From Porphyromonadaceae bacterium UBA4262 (GTDB taxonomy: Bacteria > Bacteroidota > Bacteroidia > Bacteroidales > Muribaculaceae), in assembly GCA_002396085.1 (NCBI GenBank), contig DGWI01000008.1, positions 32,750 to 96,749 on the forward strand: DNA of 64,000 bases, read 5' to 3'. Both the position numbers and the translations under genes were made by a program. Below the pieces are notes generated by a model. It worked only from the letters and a program-made list of their open reading frames with translations. It was not told the DNA's origin and searched no databases. Of this stretch, positions 28,573 to 38,803 are shown in pieces. The stretch's first letter is position 1, and each line of letters begins with the position of its first letter.

Positions 28573-31500
28573 ATGGCAGAAGAGAAGAAACGACATAGGG
28601 GCTGGAAAATAGCAAGTTGGCTGCTGGGCGGACTGCTTGGCATCGCTGTGCTGTTGCCCTTGTCGCTCTACATCCCCTGGGTACAGAACAAGGTCAAAGA
28701 CATCGCTTGCCGCTGGGCCAGCGAGAAAACTGGCATGGACATCTCGGTGGGGCGCATTCTGGTCAAGTTTCCGCTCGACATCAGCGTCGACGACGTGCTC
28801 ATCCTGGATCAGAATCGTGATACCATGCTCCAGGCCGAGAATGTCACGGCCGATGTGGCATTCAAGCCCCTGCTCGACAAGCGCGTGGAGGTCGATGACG
28901 CACAACTGACCAATGGTCGTTACCGCATGGTCACCGAGGACTCGTCGCTCGTGCTCAACACGCGGGTGCAGCACGCACAGTTCCGGGGCGTGGGCGTTGA
29001 CCTCAACCACAACGAGGTCAATGTGGTGGACGGCAAGCTGCGTGGTGGCGATGTGACATTGTCCTATCTGCCGCACAAGGTCATCCATGAGCCCGACACC
29101 ACGACCTCCGAGCCTTGGCACATCCGTGCCCACACACTCACCCTCGACGATGTGAACTACAAGATGGACATGTTGCCAACCATTGACAACATGGAGGCAT
29201 ACATCGACCATGCTGTGCTGAAGGGCGGCATGGTCGATACGGGCAAGAAGACTGTTGATGCCCGATCGCTCGAACTCGATAGTGCTGATGTGCGCTATGT
29301 CTATCCTAGCGATAAGTTCGCGAAGGAATATAGCCGTGAGCATCCCATTCCGCCCGATACACTGCCGCCAAATCCTGCCGACTCCATACCGTGGACCGTC
29401 AAGGCCGACAGCCTGCGCATCACGGGAGGGCATGCTGTATATGCACAGCGCGACTCCAGGCCCAAAGGCACCGATGGCCTGGACATGAACTATATTGAAG
29501 TTAGCGATCTGGACATTGAGGTCAATGACTTTTACAACCAGGGCACTAACACCGTGGTGCCCGTCAAGAAACTCGCCGCCAAGGAGCGCAGCGGGCTGCA
29601 GATTACCGAAGGCAACGGCACCGTGACCGTCGACGACTTGGGGGTGGATTTGGACAAGATTCACATCAAGACCCCGATGAGTGACATCAATCTTGACGGC
29701 CATGTCGATCAGGACTTGCTAGCCAACAAGCCTGGCGGGAACATGAACATCACCACCGATAGTAAGATTGCCGTTCAGGATGTGGCCAAGGCTGTGCCAT
29801 CGCTGGCACCGACACTCAAGGATATACCATCGGCTCATCCCATCACCATCAAGGGGTCGGCTAGTGGAAATACCCAGCAGGTCAACATGAAGAATGTGAC
29901 CCTGGACATGCCACGCTATGCCCATGCCACGGTGTCGGGCCGTGTGGTTAATCCTGCCGACTTTGACCGGATGGATGCCGACCTTGACATTGACGGTCAT
30001 TTCGACAACATCAACTGGGTCAAGCCCACGCTCATGGACAAGGCTACGCAACAGCAGGTCAACTTGCCGCCCATGGATCTCAAGGGTAAGGTGCGTATGC
30101 ATCAAGGCACCGTCAGTGCCGATGCCACCATGCGCACGCAGGGAGGCAGCATGGCGGCAAAAGGTTCGTACAATACCCACACGCAACAGTATGATGTTGA
30201 TGCTAGGTTCAATAACTTTCCGGTGCGCGCCATTCTGCCTCGCAGCGACACCGATCGCCTCACTGCCCACATCAAGGCCAAGGGCAAGGGATTCGACTTT
30301 GCCGATCCCAACACTGCCGTCAATGCGCAGGTCGACCTCGATGGTGTGCGGGTGGGCAAGAACGAGATACGTGGGCTGCGAGCCGATGTCACACTCAAGG
30401 ACGGACAGGCCGATGGACACGTCACGTCCAGCAATCCCAACCTGAACGTTGATGCCGATGTCACTGCACGCATCAGTGGTGATCACTATGTCATCAATGC
30501 TGAGGGTGTGGCACAGAATATCGACCTCAAGAAACTCAAGTACTATGACGGCGATGGCGACTGCAAGGGCAGTACACGCTTCAACATCAGTGCTGATGTC
30601 GACTTGAAGAAAAAGGAATATGATGCCGATGTTAATCTGTCCGACCTCAATTGGCGGCTAGGCAATGAGAACCTAGTGGCCGATAACGCCAATGCCACTC
30701 TGCAGAGCGATCCCAGGAATGGAACTCGAGCCACGCTCGACAACGAGGACAATCACATACGCTTCAGCAGCGACCGACACGTCGAGCAACTGGTCGATGA
30801 CTTCAAGCGTGTGGCCGATGTGGGCATGAAGCAGTGGAAGGATCGCAGCATCGACATTGACCCGTTGCGGCAAGCAATGCCACGGTTTGACATGAGTGTG
30901 GACATGGGGACCGATGGTGTCATTCAGCGTTATCTCCAGAACTATGACGTTGACTTCCGTAATGTCAAACTCGACATGAGTAACGACTCCACATTCTACC
31001 TCGATGGAACAGCCCGTGGTCTCACTGTGGGCAACCGAAATGTTGACACACTCACCCTGCATGCCAACGAACTGGATGGCAAGTATCTGGCGTTCAAGGC
31101 ACACATGGGCAACCGTCGTGGCACTTGGGACGACATGGCGCAGGTCAGTGTCGAGGGCGGCATCAAGGGCTCAACTGTCGACTTCTTGTTGCGACAGCAG
31201 AATATCAAGCATGAAGCAGGCTATCGTTTGGGATGCAATGCCACCCTGACCGACACGGCCGTCAATGCACACTTCTTCCCTGGCGATCCCATCATCGGAT
31301 ATCGACAGTGGACTGTCAACGACGACAACTTTGTGAACTATGACTATCACAATCGCATGCTGGATGCCAACCTGAATCTGCGCAGTGGCGACAGTGGTGT
31401 CAAACTTGTGACCGATCGCAAGCCGGGAGCCGGCAAAGAGGATATCAAACTTGACATTGACAACCTCAAGATTGAGGAATGGACACAACTGGTGCCATCG

Positions 31501-33399
31501 CTCAAGGACACTAAGGGCACTCTCAATGCTGACATGGACTTGTCGTTCGATGGCAAGAATATCGAGGGAGAGGGGGCTGTTGACATCAAGGACTTTGTTT
31601 ACCAGGGAATCAAGGAGGGCGATGTGACACTTAACACCCGCTTCAATGTTGATCCCGAGACCGCCAGTACGCGGCTTGGCGCCGAGGTGCTCGTCGATGG
31701 CGGAAAGGTGGCTGTGGCTTACGGTTCGCTCAACGACAGTACAGCCCAGTCGCCACTTAACCTGAACATCATGCTCCAACGATTCCCGCTCAGCAAGGCC
31801 GATCCATTCTTGCCGGGCGACGGCATGGTGCACCTGCGTGGCTATGCCAATGGCAATCTCACACTGCGCGGTACCACCGACCAGCCTATGCTCAATGGTC
31901 ATGTGGTGGGCGACTCGGCCTATGTAACCTTGCCACGATATGGGGCCGAACTGAAACTGAGTGAAGACAGTATTGCCATCAATAACAACTACATCTATCT
32001 GGACAACTACCGCCTCTATGGCCTCAACGACAATCCGGTCAACCTTTATGTCTCAGTTGACTTCCGTGATCTTGACAATATGGGGATCAACCTGCGCATG
32101 CACGGTGACAACGTGCAAGTCATCGGCACCGAACAGAAGCCTTGGAGCCAGGTGTTCGGCAAGGCATTTGTTGACATTGACGGATCGGTGCGCAGCAGTG
32201 GCGGCAACACGATCACACGTGCCGATGTCACCTTGTTGCCTACTAGCAACATCACTTATGTCATGCAAGACGAGGTGACCGAAGTGGGCAACAAGATTGA
32301 TGAGGACATGGTGACATTTGTCAACATGAACGATACTACCGACAACGAGACCATCATCAAGACTGCTGCTGCCCAGTCAGCCAGTTCGGTCACTGCCAAC
32401 ATCAATGTTGAGCAGGGAGCCAAGATTGGCGTCTATTTGTCAGAAGACGGCAAGAACCGAGCCACGGTCGATGGTAGTGGAAAACTCAAGTATAGCATTG
32501 ACTTCACTGGCAAAGACCGTCTCAATGGCACATACACCATCGAGAGCGGTAACGTGCGTTACTCACCGCCAGTGATTGCCCAGAAGAACTTTAACATCAA
32601 CAGTGGCAGTACGATACAGTGGAGCGGTGACATGTACAACCCGCAACTTGACCTCACTGCCACCGAGAAGGATAGGGCCAGCGTCACTGGCGATGATGGC
32701 AAGGGACGACTTGTCGACTTTATTATTACCGCCAAGTTGGGTGGTACGCTCAGCAACATGCAACTGGACTTCGACATCGAGAGTGAGAACGACATGACAG
32801 TGCAGAACCAATTGCAATCGATGAACGAGGCACAGCGCAGTCAGACGGCCATCAATATGTTGCTCTATGGCACTTACTCGGGCGGGAATGCGGCGGGTCA
32901 GATTGCCAACATCTCGGCCAGCGGGGCATTGCTCTCGTTCTTGCAGTCGCAACTCAACACTTGGGCCGGTAAGGCTGTGCCGGGACTGGACATCTCGTTT
33001 GGCATTAACCAGTTTGAAGGTGCTCGAACGGGTGGCACCGAGACGAGTTACAGTTACCGACTGGCCAAGAACCTGTTCAATGACCGATTCAAGATTGTCG
33101 TTGGCGGTGAGTATAGCACCGAAGCATCGGCCGAGCAGAACTTCTCGCAGAATCTCATCAGCGACATCTCGCTTGAGTACAACCTCAACGATGCCGGCAG
33201 CCGTTACTTGCGTGTGTTCCGCCACACGGGCTATGAGAGTGTGCTTGAGGGACAGGTCACCAAAACTGGCGTGGGCTTTGTCATGAAGCACAAATTGTCG
33301 AGCATCGATGATCTCTTCCGCAAGTCGATGACCAAGGCGGTCACTCAGCCACATGACACCGTGGGCAAGCCTGCCGATTCAACAAATGTTGTACCTTAG
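28573..33399 (+). CDS. Translocation and assembly module TamB-like protein (DUF490, AsmA-like)
   Basis: 1608 residues. A basic N-terminus and one membrane helix (about 15-35, WLLGGLLGIAVLLPLSLYI) anchor it in the inner membrane. A very long beta-rich body then spans the periplasm, with repeated short strands of the kind that build a lipid-conducting beta-taco groove (DVNLSDLNW, DIDNLKIEEW and similar). The C-terminal about 350 residues are the DUF490/TamB domain (for example NLFNDRFKIVVGGEYS and the FSQNLISDISLEYNLND end). It is directly upstream of a BamA/TamA-like gene. Inferred role: phospholipid transport to, or protein assembly in, the outer membrane. Confidence 0.9.
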   Translation: MAEEKKRHRGWKIASWLLGGLLGIAVLLPLSLYIPWVQNKVKDIACRWASEKTGMDISVGRILVKFPLDISVDDVLILDQNRDTMLQAENVTADVAFKPLLDKRVEVDDAQLTNGRYRMVTEDSSLVLNTRVQHAQFRGVGVDLNHNEVNVVDGKLRGGDVTLSYLPHKVIHEPDTTTSEPWHIRAHTLTLDDVNYKMDMLPTIDNMEAYIDHAVLKGGMVDTGKKTVDARSLELDSADVRYVYPSDKFAKEYSREHPIPPDTLPPNPADSIPWTVKADSLRITGGHAVYAQRDSRPKGTDGLDMNYIEVSDLDIEVNDFYNQGTNTVVPVKKLAAKERSGLQITEGNGTVTVDDLGVDLDKIHIKTPMSDINLDGHVDQDLLANKPGGNMNITTDSKIAVQDVAKAVPSLAPTLKDIPSAHPITIKGSASGNTQQVNMKNVTLDMPRYAHATVSGRVVNPADFDRMDADLDIDGHFDNINWVKPTLMDKATQQQVNLPPMDLKGKVRMHQGTVSADATMRTQGGSMAAKGSYNTHTQQYDVDARFNNFPVRAILPRSDTDRLTAHIKAKGKGFDFADPNTAVNAQVDLDGVRVGKNEIRGLRADVTLKDGQADGHVTSSNPNLNVDADVTARISGDHYVINAEGVAQNIDLKKLKYYDGDGDCKGSTRFNISADVDLKKKEYDADVNLSDLNWRLGNENLVADNANATLQSDPRNGTRATLDNEDNHIRFSSDRHVEQLVDDFKRVADVGMKQWKDRSIDIDPLRQAMPRFDMSVDMGTDGVIQRYLQNYDVDFRNVKLDMSNDSTFYLDGTARGLTVGNRNVDTLTLHANELDGKYLAFKAHMGNRRGTWDDMAQVSVEGGIKGSTVDFLLRQQNIKHEAGYRLGCNATLTDTAVNAHFFPGDPIIGYRQWTVNDDNFVNYDYHNRMLDANLNLRSGDSGVKLVTDRKPGAGKEDIKLDIDNLKIEEWTQLVPSLKDTKGTLNADMDLSFDGKNIEGEGAVDIKDFVYQGIKEGDVTLNTRFNVDPETASTRLGAEVLVDGGKVAVAYGSLNDSTAQSPLNLNIMLQRFPLSKADPFLPGDGMVHLRGYANGNLTLRGTTDQPMLNGHVVGDSAYVTLPRYGAELKLSEDSIAINNNYIYLDNYRLYGLNDNPVNLYVSVDFRDLDNMGINLRMHGDNVQVIGTEQKPWSQVFGKAFVDIDGSVRSSGGNTITRADVTLLPTSNITYVMQDEVTEVGNKIDEDMVTFVNMNDTTDNETIIKTAAAQSASSVTANINVEQGAKIGVYLSEDGKNRATVDGSGKLKYSIDFTGKDRLNGTYTIESGNVRYSPPVIAQKNFNINSGSTIQWSGDMYNPQLDLTATEKDRASVTGDDGKGRLVDFIITAKLGGTLSNMQLDFDIESENDMTVQNQLQSMNEAQRSQTAINMLLYGTYSGGNAAGQIANISASGALLSFLQSQLNTWAGKAVPGLDISFGINQFEGARTGGTETSYSYRLAKNLFNDRFKIVVGGEYSTEASAEQNFSQNLISDISLEYNLNDAGSRYLRVFRHTGYESVLEGQVTKTGVGFVMKHKLSSIDDLFRKSMTKAVTQPHDTVGKPADSTNVVP

Positions 33400-33458
33400 T
33401 TTGATCGTTGGCAACAAATAAAGGTAATGGCCGTATTACAGAACTACTGAACTCCTGA

Positions 33459-35780
33459 ATGACAGCAATGTTTTCTATAAAAAACTACATATTTCTCCTG
33501 GTTGCAGCGGTGGCACTGATGGTGTCATCGTGCTCGACTACCAAGCGCCTGGCCGAGGGCGAGGTGCTATATACCGGAGTCAAGCAATTGGCCTATCACC
33601 AGGACAGCGTCAAGATTGACCCGGGTGTTAAGGACCAGATTTTCACCGCCATCAATGTCAAGCCCAACAACCCGCTCTATTCGCCCTACTATCGCACACC
33701 ATTCCCCATTGGGCTATGGGTGTACAACAATTGGGATCCCGACAGCAAGGGGCTTAAGGGGTGGCTTTATAAGCATCTGGTGGCAAGGCCAGTGACCATC
33801 AGCCGTGTCAATCCTGCAACACGTGTCGACATGATCAACACCTTGCTGCGCAACAATGGTTACTTTACCTCCAGTGCCAGTTACAAACTGGTGCAAGGCA
33901 AGGACCCGAAGAAGGCCAAAGTTTCCTACGATGTCTATGTCGAGGAGCCTTATAAAATCGGTGAGGTGAAATATCTGGAAGAGCGCAGTGACCTGGACAG
34001 GCTCATCGACTCGTTGGCGATGGCCAATCATTATCTCAAGGCCGGGAGTCGCTACTGCCTCGACTCGCTCAATGAAGTGCGCATCGACATCACCAACGAG
34101 GTGCGCAACCGTGGCTATTACTTCTATCGGCCTGAGTATTTGCAGTATCTGGCCGACAGTGTGCAGGACAAGGGCATCATACACTTGAAGATGGTTGAGT
34201 CGAGCGACATTCCCAATCAGGCCGAGCGCCGTTATATTACAGGTGACATAACCGCACGAGTGCAGCCCAATGGGGGTGGGGGAGTGCCCGACACGGTCGA
34301 GGCGCGCAACTGCACGCTCATCAAGATGGCTCCTGTGCGCATACGCGACCGTGTCATCCCATCAAATATTGTAGTGCGCAAGGGACGCCCATTCCGTGTG
34401 GGCAGTATGGACATCACGCAGATGGCACTGTCACGGCTGGGCATCTTCAGTAATATCGACATGCAGGTCACACCGAAAGACACCATTTTGCCTAATGGCG
34501 ATGGAGTGCTTGACCTGGATATCTTCTGCACCCTCGACAAGCCCTGGGAGGTCAAGCTCGAGGTGCAAGGCACCAGCAAGAGCAATTCCTATCTGGGACC
34601 TGGACTGGAGTTAGGATTGACCCATATCAATGCCTTCGGTGGAGGTGAGAAGTTCTCGGCCAAACTCAAGGGAGCCTACGAGTGGCAGACGGGCAAAGGT
34701 AGTAGCTACAAGAACAGTGACTTCAACTCCTACGAGTTCGGACTCGACCTCTCATTGGCATTGCCGCGACTGTTGGCACCGCGCTTTGTCGACCGCAGCC
34801 GCCGCTACCTCAACTGGACGCGATTCGGCCTGAATGCTAGCATCATGAACCGCCCCAACTTCTTCAAGATGCTGCAACTGGGCGGCTCGTTCACATGGGA
34901 GTGGCATGCCAACAAGCACTCACTCAATGAGTTGACACCTTTCAAGTTGACCTATCATAAGTTGCTGAGCAGGAGCGAGAAATTCGATTCGACGATGTCC
35001 GAGAACCTGGCTTTAGCCATGAGTTTCAAAGATGTCTTCATCCCGCAGATGCAGTATACCTATACTTATGAGAACACTTTCGGGCGTAACAACATTGTGT
35101 GGAGGTCCACAGTTATCGAGGCCGGACACATCTTCTCTGGCATCTGGGACCTGGCAGGGAGGCGCGATCGCAAGACTATGTTGGGAACGCCGTTCTCACA
35201 GTTCCTCAAGGCCGAGACGCAGTTGGTGTGGGCACATAGTTTCACGCCCAAGTCCAGTCTGGTTGGGCGCGTCTATATCGGTGCAGCATATTCAACGCGC
35301 GACTCGCTCGATGTGCCTTACCGCGAACAATTCTATATCGGTGGCGCCAACTCGGTCAGGGCATTTGCTGTGCGTACAATCGGTCCAGGAGCCTATCACA
35401 CCGAGAAAGGAGACCCATTGAGTTACTATGACCAGACGGGTACATTCAAGTTCGAGACCAATTGGGAGTACCGATTCCCTATCTTTGGTTATTTCAATGG
35501 TGCGGTGTTTGTCGATGCCGGTAACATCTGGTTGCTCAAGCTCAATGAGTATGACAAGTATTTCAGGGCCGAAGGAAAGTTGCGCATGAAGAATTTCTTT
35601 GACCAGCTGGCGGTGGGCACGGGTGTCGGTCTGCGCTTCGACATGCAGATGCTGGTCGTGCGTGCCGACTTGGGCATCGGTCTCCACTTGCCCTACAAGA
35701 CCAACAATAGCGGGTGGTATAACATTCCGCGCTTTAAGGATGGACTCGCTTTCCATCTGGCCATCGGCTATCCTTTCTAG
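33459..35780 (+). CDS. BamA/TamA family outer-membrane protein (surface-antigen D15 type)
   Basis: 773 residues. The N-terminus is a lipoprotein-like signal ending SSC (an alternative ATG at 33468 is equally good) followed by STTKRLAEGEVLYTG, the usual start of this Bacteroidota group. POTRA-like domains occupy about 35-370, then a 16-strand barrel with the family motif (IGGANSVRAF) and a C-terminal FHLAIGYPF ending in Phe. It follows the TamB-like gene by 59 nt, giving the TamA-TamB pair. It is a homologue of, not the main, BamA. Confidence 0.92.
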   Translation: MTAMFSIKNYIFLLVAAVALMVSSCSTTKRLAEGEVLYTGVKQLAYHQDSVKIDPGVKDQIFTAINVKPNNPLYSPYYRTPFPIGLWVYNNWDPDSKGLKGWLYKHLVARPVTISRVNPATRVDMINTLLRNNGYFTSSASYKLVQGKDPKKAKVSYDVYVEEPYKIGEVKYLEERSDLDRLIDSLAMANHYLKAGSRYCLDSLNEVRIDITNEVRNRGYYFYRPEYLQYLADSVQDKGIIHLKMVESSDIPNQAERRYITGDITARVQPNGGGGVPDTVEARNCTLIKMAPVRIRDRVIPSNIVVRKGRPFRVGSMDITQMALSRLGIFSNIDMQVTPKDTILPNGDGVLDLDIFCTLDKPWEVKLEVQGTSKSNSYLGPGLELGLTHINAFGGGEKFSAKLKGAYEWQTGKGSSYKNSDFNSYEFGLDLSLALPRLLAPRFVDRSRRYLNWTRFGLNASIMNRPNFFKMLQLGGSFTWEWHANKHSLNELTPFKLTYHKLLSRSEKFDSTMSENLALAMSFKDVFIPQMQYTYTYENTFGRNNIVWRSTVIEAGHIFSGIWDLAGRRDRKTMLGTPFSQFLKAETQLVWAHSFTPKSSLVGRVYIGAAYSTRDSLDVPYREQFYIGGANSVRAFAVRTIGPGAYHTEKGDPLSYYDQTGTFKFETNWEYRFPIFGYFNGAVFVDAGNIWLLKLNEYDKYFRAEGKLRMKNFFDQLAVGTGVGLRFDMQMLVVRADLGIGLHLPYKTNNSGWYNIPRFKDGLAFHLAIGYPF

Positions 35781-35841
35781 TCTATCTTGACAATCTAGTG
35801 ATTCTAGTTTATAAACCTCAATAATTTAAAACTTTAAGACA

Positions 35842-37251
35842 ATGAAGCAAATGAGAAACATCGCGTTGGCTGTGGCACTCGTGACAGCGGGAACAGCCTT
35901 AGCGCAGAAGACAGCCGGCGGAGGCATCGACAACTCGATGCTGCGTCAAATCGAGCAGAAGGCCGGAAAGACCAACCCCGCCTTGAGCAATGCCATTGCA
36001 GCCAATTCGCTCGAAGATTTGGCACGCAACTACCGCAATGCCACCATCACCGATGATCACTTCAGCATCGAGACCCCCAAGCAGAGCATACACAATCAGC
36101 GCCAGTCGGGGCGGTGCTGGATGTTCTCGAGTTTCAATGTGTTTCGTGCCAACTTTGCCAAGCGCCACAACGACACGCTACGTGTTGAGTTCTCGCACGA
36201 TTACCTCTTCTTCTACGACCAACTGGAGAAGGCCAACTTGATGTTGCAAGGTGTCATCGACTGTGCCGACAAGCCCATCGACGACCAGCGTGTGCAATTC
36301 TTCTTCCACCATCCCATCAACGACGGTGGCACATTCTGTGGCGCAGCCGACCTGGCCGAGAAATATGGCTTGGTACCTATGGAAGTGCAACCCGAGACGT
36401 TTAATGCCGAGCGCACCGCACAACTGCGCAAGTTGCTGTCAAGCAAACTGCGTGAGTTCGGTCTGGAACTGCGCAAGATGGTGGCCGACAAGAAGAGCGT
36501 TGCTGCTGTCAAGCAGCGCAAGACCGAGCAACTGGGCACTATCTATCAGATGCTCTCATTGGCACTGGGCGAGCCGGTCAAGCAGTTCACCTATGCCTTC
36601 AAGAGCAAGGATGGCAAGACGGTCACCGAGCCACGCACCTACACACCGCTGGAGTTCTATCACGAGACCATGGGCAATGGCCCCATCAACGGCACATTCA
36701 TCATGGCCATGAACGACCCACGTCGTCCTTACTACAAGACCTACGAGGTGGAGTGGGATCGTCACACCTACGATGGACACAACTGGTGCTATATCAATCT
36801 GCCCATGGAGGATATCGCACAGATGGCTATCGCGTCGCTCAAGGACGGAACGAAACTCTACTCAAGTTATGACGTGGGTGTGCAGCTCGACCGCAAGGTG
36901 GGCCTCAACGCACTTGATAACTTTGACTACGGCACTCTGTTTGGCACCACCTTCGGCATGAACAAGGCCGACCGTATCGCAACCTTCGACAGCGGTTCAA
37001 CCCATGCCATGACCCTCACGGCAGTCGACCTCGATGCCAATGGAAAGCCCATCAAGTGGAAGGTCGAGAACTCGTGGGGCACCGAGAGTTGCCACAAGGG
37101 CTACAACATCATGACCAACGACTGGTTCAACGAGTACATGTTCCGCCTCGTGGTCGACAAGAAGTATGTCCCTGCCGACATTCTCAAGGCCGCCCAGCAA
37201 AAGCCCATCATGCTCATGCCCGAAGACCCCCTCTTCAGCACCGACGACTAA
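35842..37251 (+). CDS. C1-family cysteine aminopeptidase (PepC / bleomycin hydrolase type), exported
   Basis: 469 residues with a signal peptide (MKQMRNIALAVALVTAGTALAQ), so unlike cytoplasmic PepC it acts outside the cytoplasm. The active site is intact: Q87 and C92 in QRQSGRCWMFSS, the histidine in STHAMTLTAVD and the asparagine in KVENSWG. The length is normal for the family. It is followed by the MITE-like element and the serpin gene. A serpin beside a papain-fold peptidase is suggestive, but serpins usually target serine proteases, so I would not assume a pair. Confidence 0.94.
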   Translation: MKQMRNIALAVALVTAGTALAQKTAGGGIDNSMLRQIEQKAGKTNPALSNAIAANSLEDLARNYRNATITDDHFSIETPKQSIHNQRQSGRCWMFSSFNVFRANFAKRHNDTLRVEFSHDYLFFYDQLEKANLMLQGVIDCADKPIDDQRVQFFFHHPINDGGTFCGAADLAEKYGLVPMEVQPETFNAERTAQLRKLLSSKLREFGLELRKMVADKKSVAAVKQRKTEQLGTIYQMLSLALGEPVKQFTYAFKSKDGKTVTEPRTYTPLEFYHETMGNGPINGTFIMAMNDPRRPYYKTYEVEWDRHTYDGHNWCYINLPMEDIAQMAIASLKDGTKLYSSYDVGVQLDRKVGLNALDNFDYGTLFGTTFGMNKADRIATFDSGSTHAMTLTAVDLDANGKPIKWKVENSWGTESCHKGYNIMTNDWFNEYMFRLVVDKKYVPADILKAAQQKPIMLMPEDPLFSTDD

Positions 37252-37266
37252 ACATGCTCATTATTT

Positions 37267-37524
37267 ATAGGGGGAGTGTCAAAATGTATTGCCAGACAAT
37301 TTCACATTGTAGGGACGCGGCGTGCCGCGTGATTGCCAGGCTATGAATCATTCTGATTTACAAGATAATACATTGCAATCGGACAGTAGTGGCCAAATCT
37401 CGTGCAAACGAGCGCAGAGCCGAGCTTGCTCGAGCTATGCCGAGTGCAGTCGAGATTATCCAATCACGCGGCACGCCGCGTCCCTACAGAGAGGCCACAT
37501 TTTTACAATTTTGACACACCCTAT
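37267..37524. mobile_element. MITE-like element with nested inverted repeats
   Basis: About 258 bp with no gene. The outer ends form an imperfect terminal inverted repeat (ATAGGG..GTGTCAAAAT at 37267-37285, inverse at 37508-37524). A perfect 28-bp inverted repeat follows inside (37308-37335 with 37461-37488; core GGGACGCGGCGTGCCGCGT). The centre (about 37400-37456) holds more short inverted repeats around GAGCTTGCTC. This is similar to interspersed repeats I remember from Bacteroidales genomes, but I cannot search for copies. No target duplication was evident and no transposase is nearby. Confidence 0.75.
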
Positions 37525-37542
37525 CTTTCTAAAATAGTAGTT

Positions 37543-38790
37543 ATGAATGCATTTCGTTATTATACCTTTTCTGTCCTTCTCACCATTGTAATGTTTGTTT
37601 CGTGCAACTCACAAGAGCAGTATCGTGAACAAGAAGTGAAGGAGTTTTCACAAGAGCAGTATCGTGAGCAAGAGGTGAAGGACTTTTCGTTGGTCATGAC
37701 TGCCGAAGACTCTGTTATTTCTGCAAATGTTAACGGACTTGGTTTTGCAATATTTAAAGAAATAGCATCTAATGGTGATTTACAGAGTTGCGTGTTCTCT
37801 CCGCTGAGCGCAGCAAGTGTTTTGGCAATGACTACAAATGGAGCTTCTGGTTTGGCATTGCGAGATCTAGAAAAGATTATCGGTTCATCACAGTGCGCAA
37901 ATGATTTCTTTCGCAAATATATTCAGGGATTACCACAAAGTAAAGACAATTCTGTTCTATTAAATAATCTTATTGCAGTCGATCAGAAATACCCTTTAAA
38001 TGATAGTTTTGTGAATCAGCTTCAAGACAGTTATCAGGCTGTAGCCCGAAACTATGACTTTTCAGATATCAAGACTGTAAGCGAGATTAACGATTGGATG
38101 AAAAGATGCACCGAGGGACGTATATCGGAAGCCATTGACAAGATTGATGATCAGGAGGATGCTATCATGATCAACACGTTAAGACTTAAGTCCAGATGGT
38201 CAGATCCTTTCAGTAGTCAACTGACCAAAGATCGTCGATTCATAAAAGATGATGGCGATACTATTATGATACCGATGATGTATCAAGAGATGCCCGTCGA
38301 GATGATGGAGAATGATGAATATCAGGCTTTAGCCAAAAAACTGGAATTAAATCACTTCAAAATGCTTTTTGTTCTTCCCAAGAAACTGACCTTGAGTGCA
38401 TTTTCATCTATGATGGATCTGAAGATGTTTTATGAGATCCTTGATTCTCTACAATTCATTGACGATAACATTAAGATCTCCATTCCAAAATTTTCGATAT
38501 CAAGTGTATTTAATTATTTCGAATCGTTTAAAAGATTGATGCCTAATGCGTTTGGGATGAATCCGGATTTAAGTAAAATGACTCGAGTGCCAGCTCGCAT
38601 TAATCGCGTGATTCAGAAATCAGCACTTGAAGTCATGGAATATGGGGTAGAGGCAACAAGTGTAACAACTGAGACTTTCGTCTTTTTAGGAATGAGTCCT
38701 TCTTTCTGCGCCGACCACCCATTCCTTTATTTTATCTACGATGATATCAGTCGCACCATCCTATTCATGGGACAGTTCTGTGGCAACTAA
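37543..38790 (+). CDS. Lipoprotein serpin (serine protease inhibitor)
   Basis: 415 residues from the ATG at 37543; the longer frame runs back into the repeat element and is not real. A signal with lipobox-like MFVSC anchors it. Next comes a perfect-to-near-perfect tandem 13-residue duplication (SQEQYREQEVKEF / SQEQYREQEVKDF; DNA 37609-37686). The serpin fold covers the rest (NGLGFAIFKEI, SPLSAASVLAM). The reactive loop hinge is EYGVEATSVTTETF near residue 370, with the final strand HPFLYFIYDDISRTILFMGQ. Small residues in the hinge suggest it can inhibit. The gene is visibly AT-richer than its neighbours. Targets may be host or competitor proteases (inference). Confidence 0.93.
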   Translation: MNAFRYYTFSVLLTIVMFVSCNSQEQYREQEVKEFSQEQYREQEVKDFSLVMTAEDSVISANVNGLGFAIFKEIASNGDLQSCVFSPLSAASVLAMTTNGASGLALRDLEKIIGSSQCANDFFRKYIQGLPQSKDNSVLLNNLIAVDQKYPLNDSFVNQLQDSYQAVARNYDFSDIKTVSEINDWMKRCTEGRISEAIDKIDDQEDAIMINTLRLKSRWSDPFSSQLTKDRRFIKDDGDTIMIPMMYQEMPVEMMENDEYQALAKKLELNHFKMLFVLPKKLTLSAFSSMMDLKMFYEILDSLQFIDDNIKISIPKFSISSVFNYFESFKRLMPNAFGMNPDLSKMTRVPARINRVIQKSALEVMEYGVEATSVTTETFVFLGMSPSFCADHPFLYFIYDDISRTILFMGQFCGN

Positions 38791-38803
38791 ACGTGTATAA
38801 CAC

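Noticed and set aside
37402..37542. Extended serpin N-terminus from 37402
   Set aside because: It would translate the MITE-like inverted repeats, while a lipoprotein signal begins at 37543.
35842..38790. C1 peptidase and serpin as an enzyme-inhibitor pair
   Set aside because: The serpin has its own leader and different base composition, a MITE-like element separates them, and most serpins act on serine proteases.
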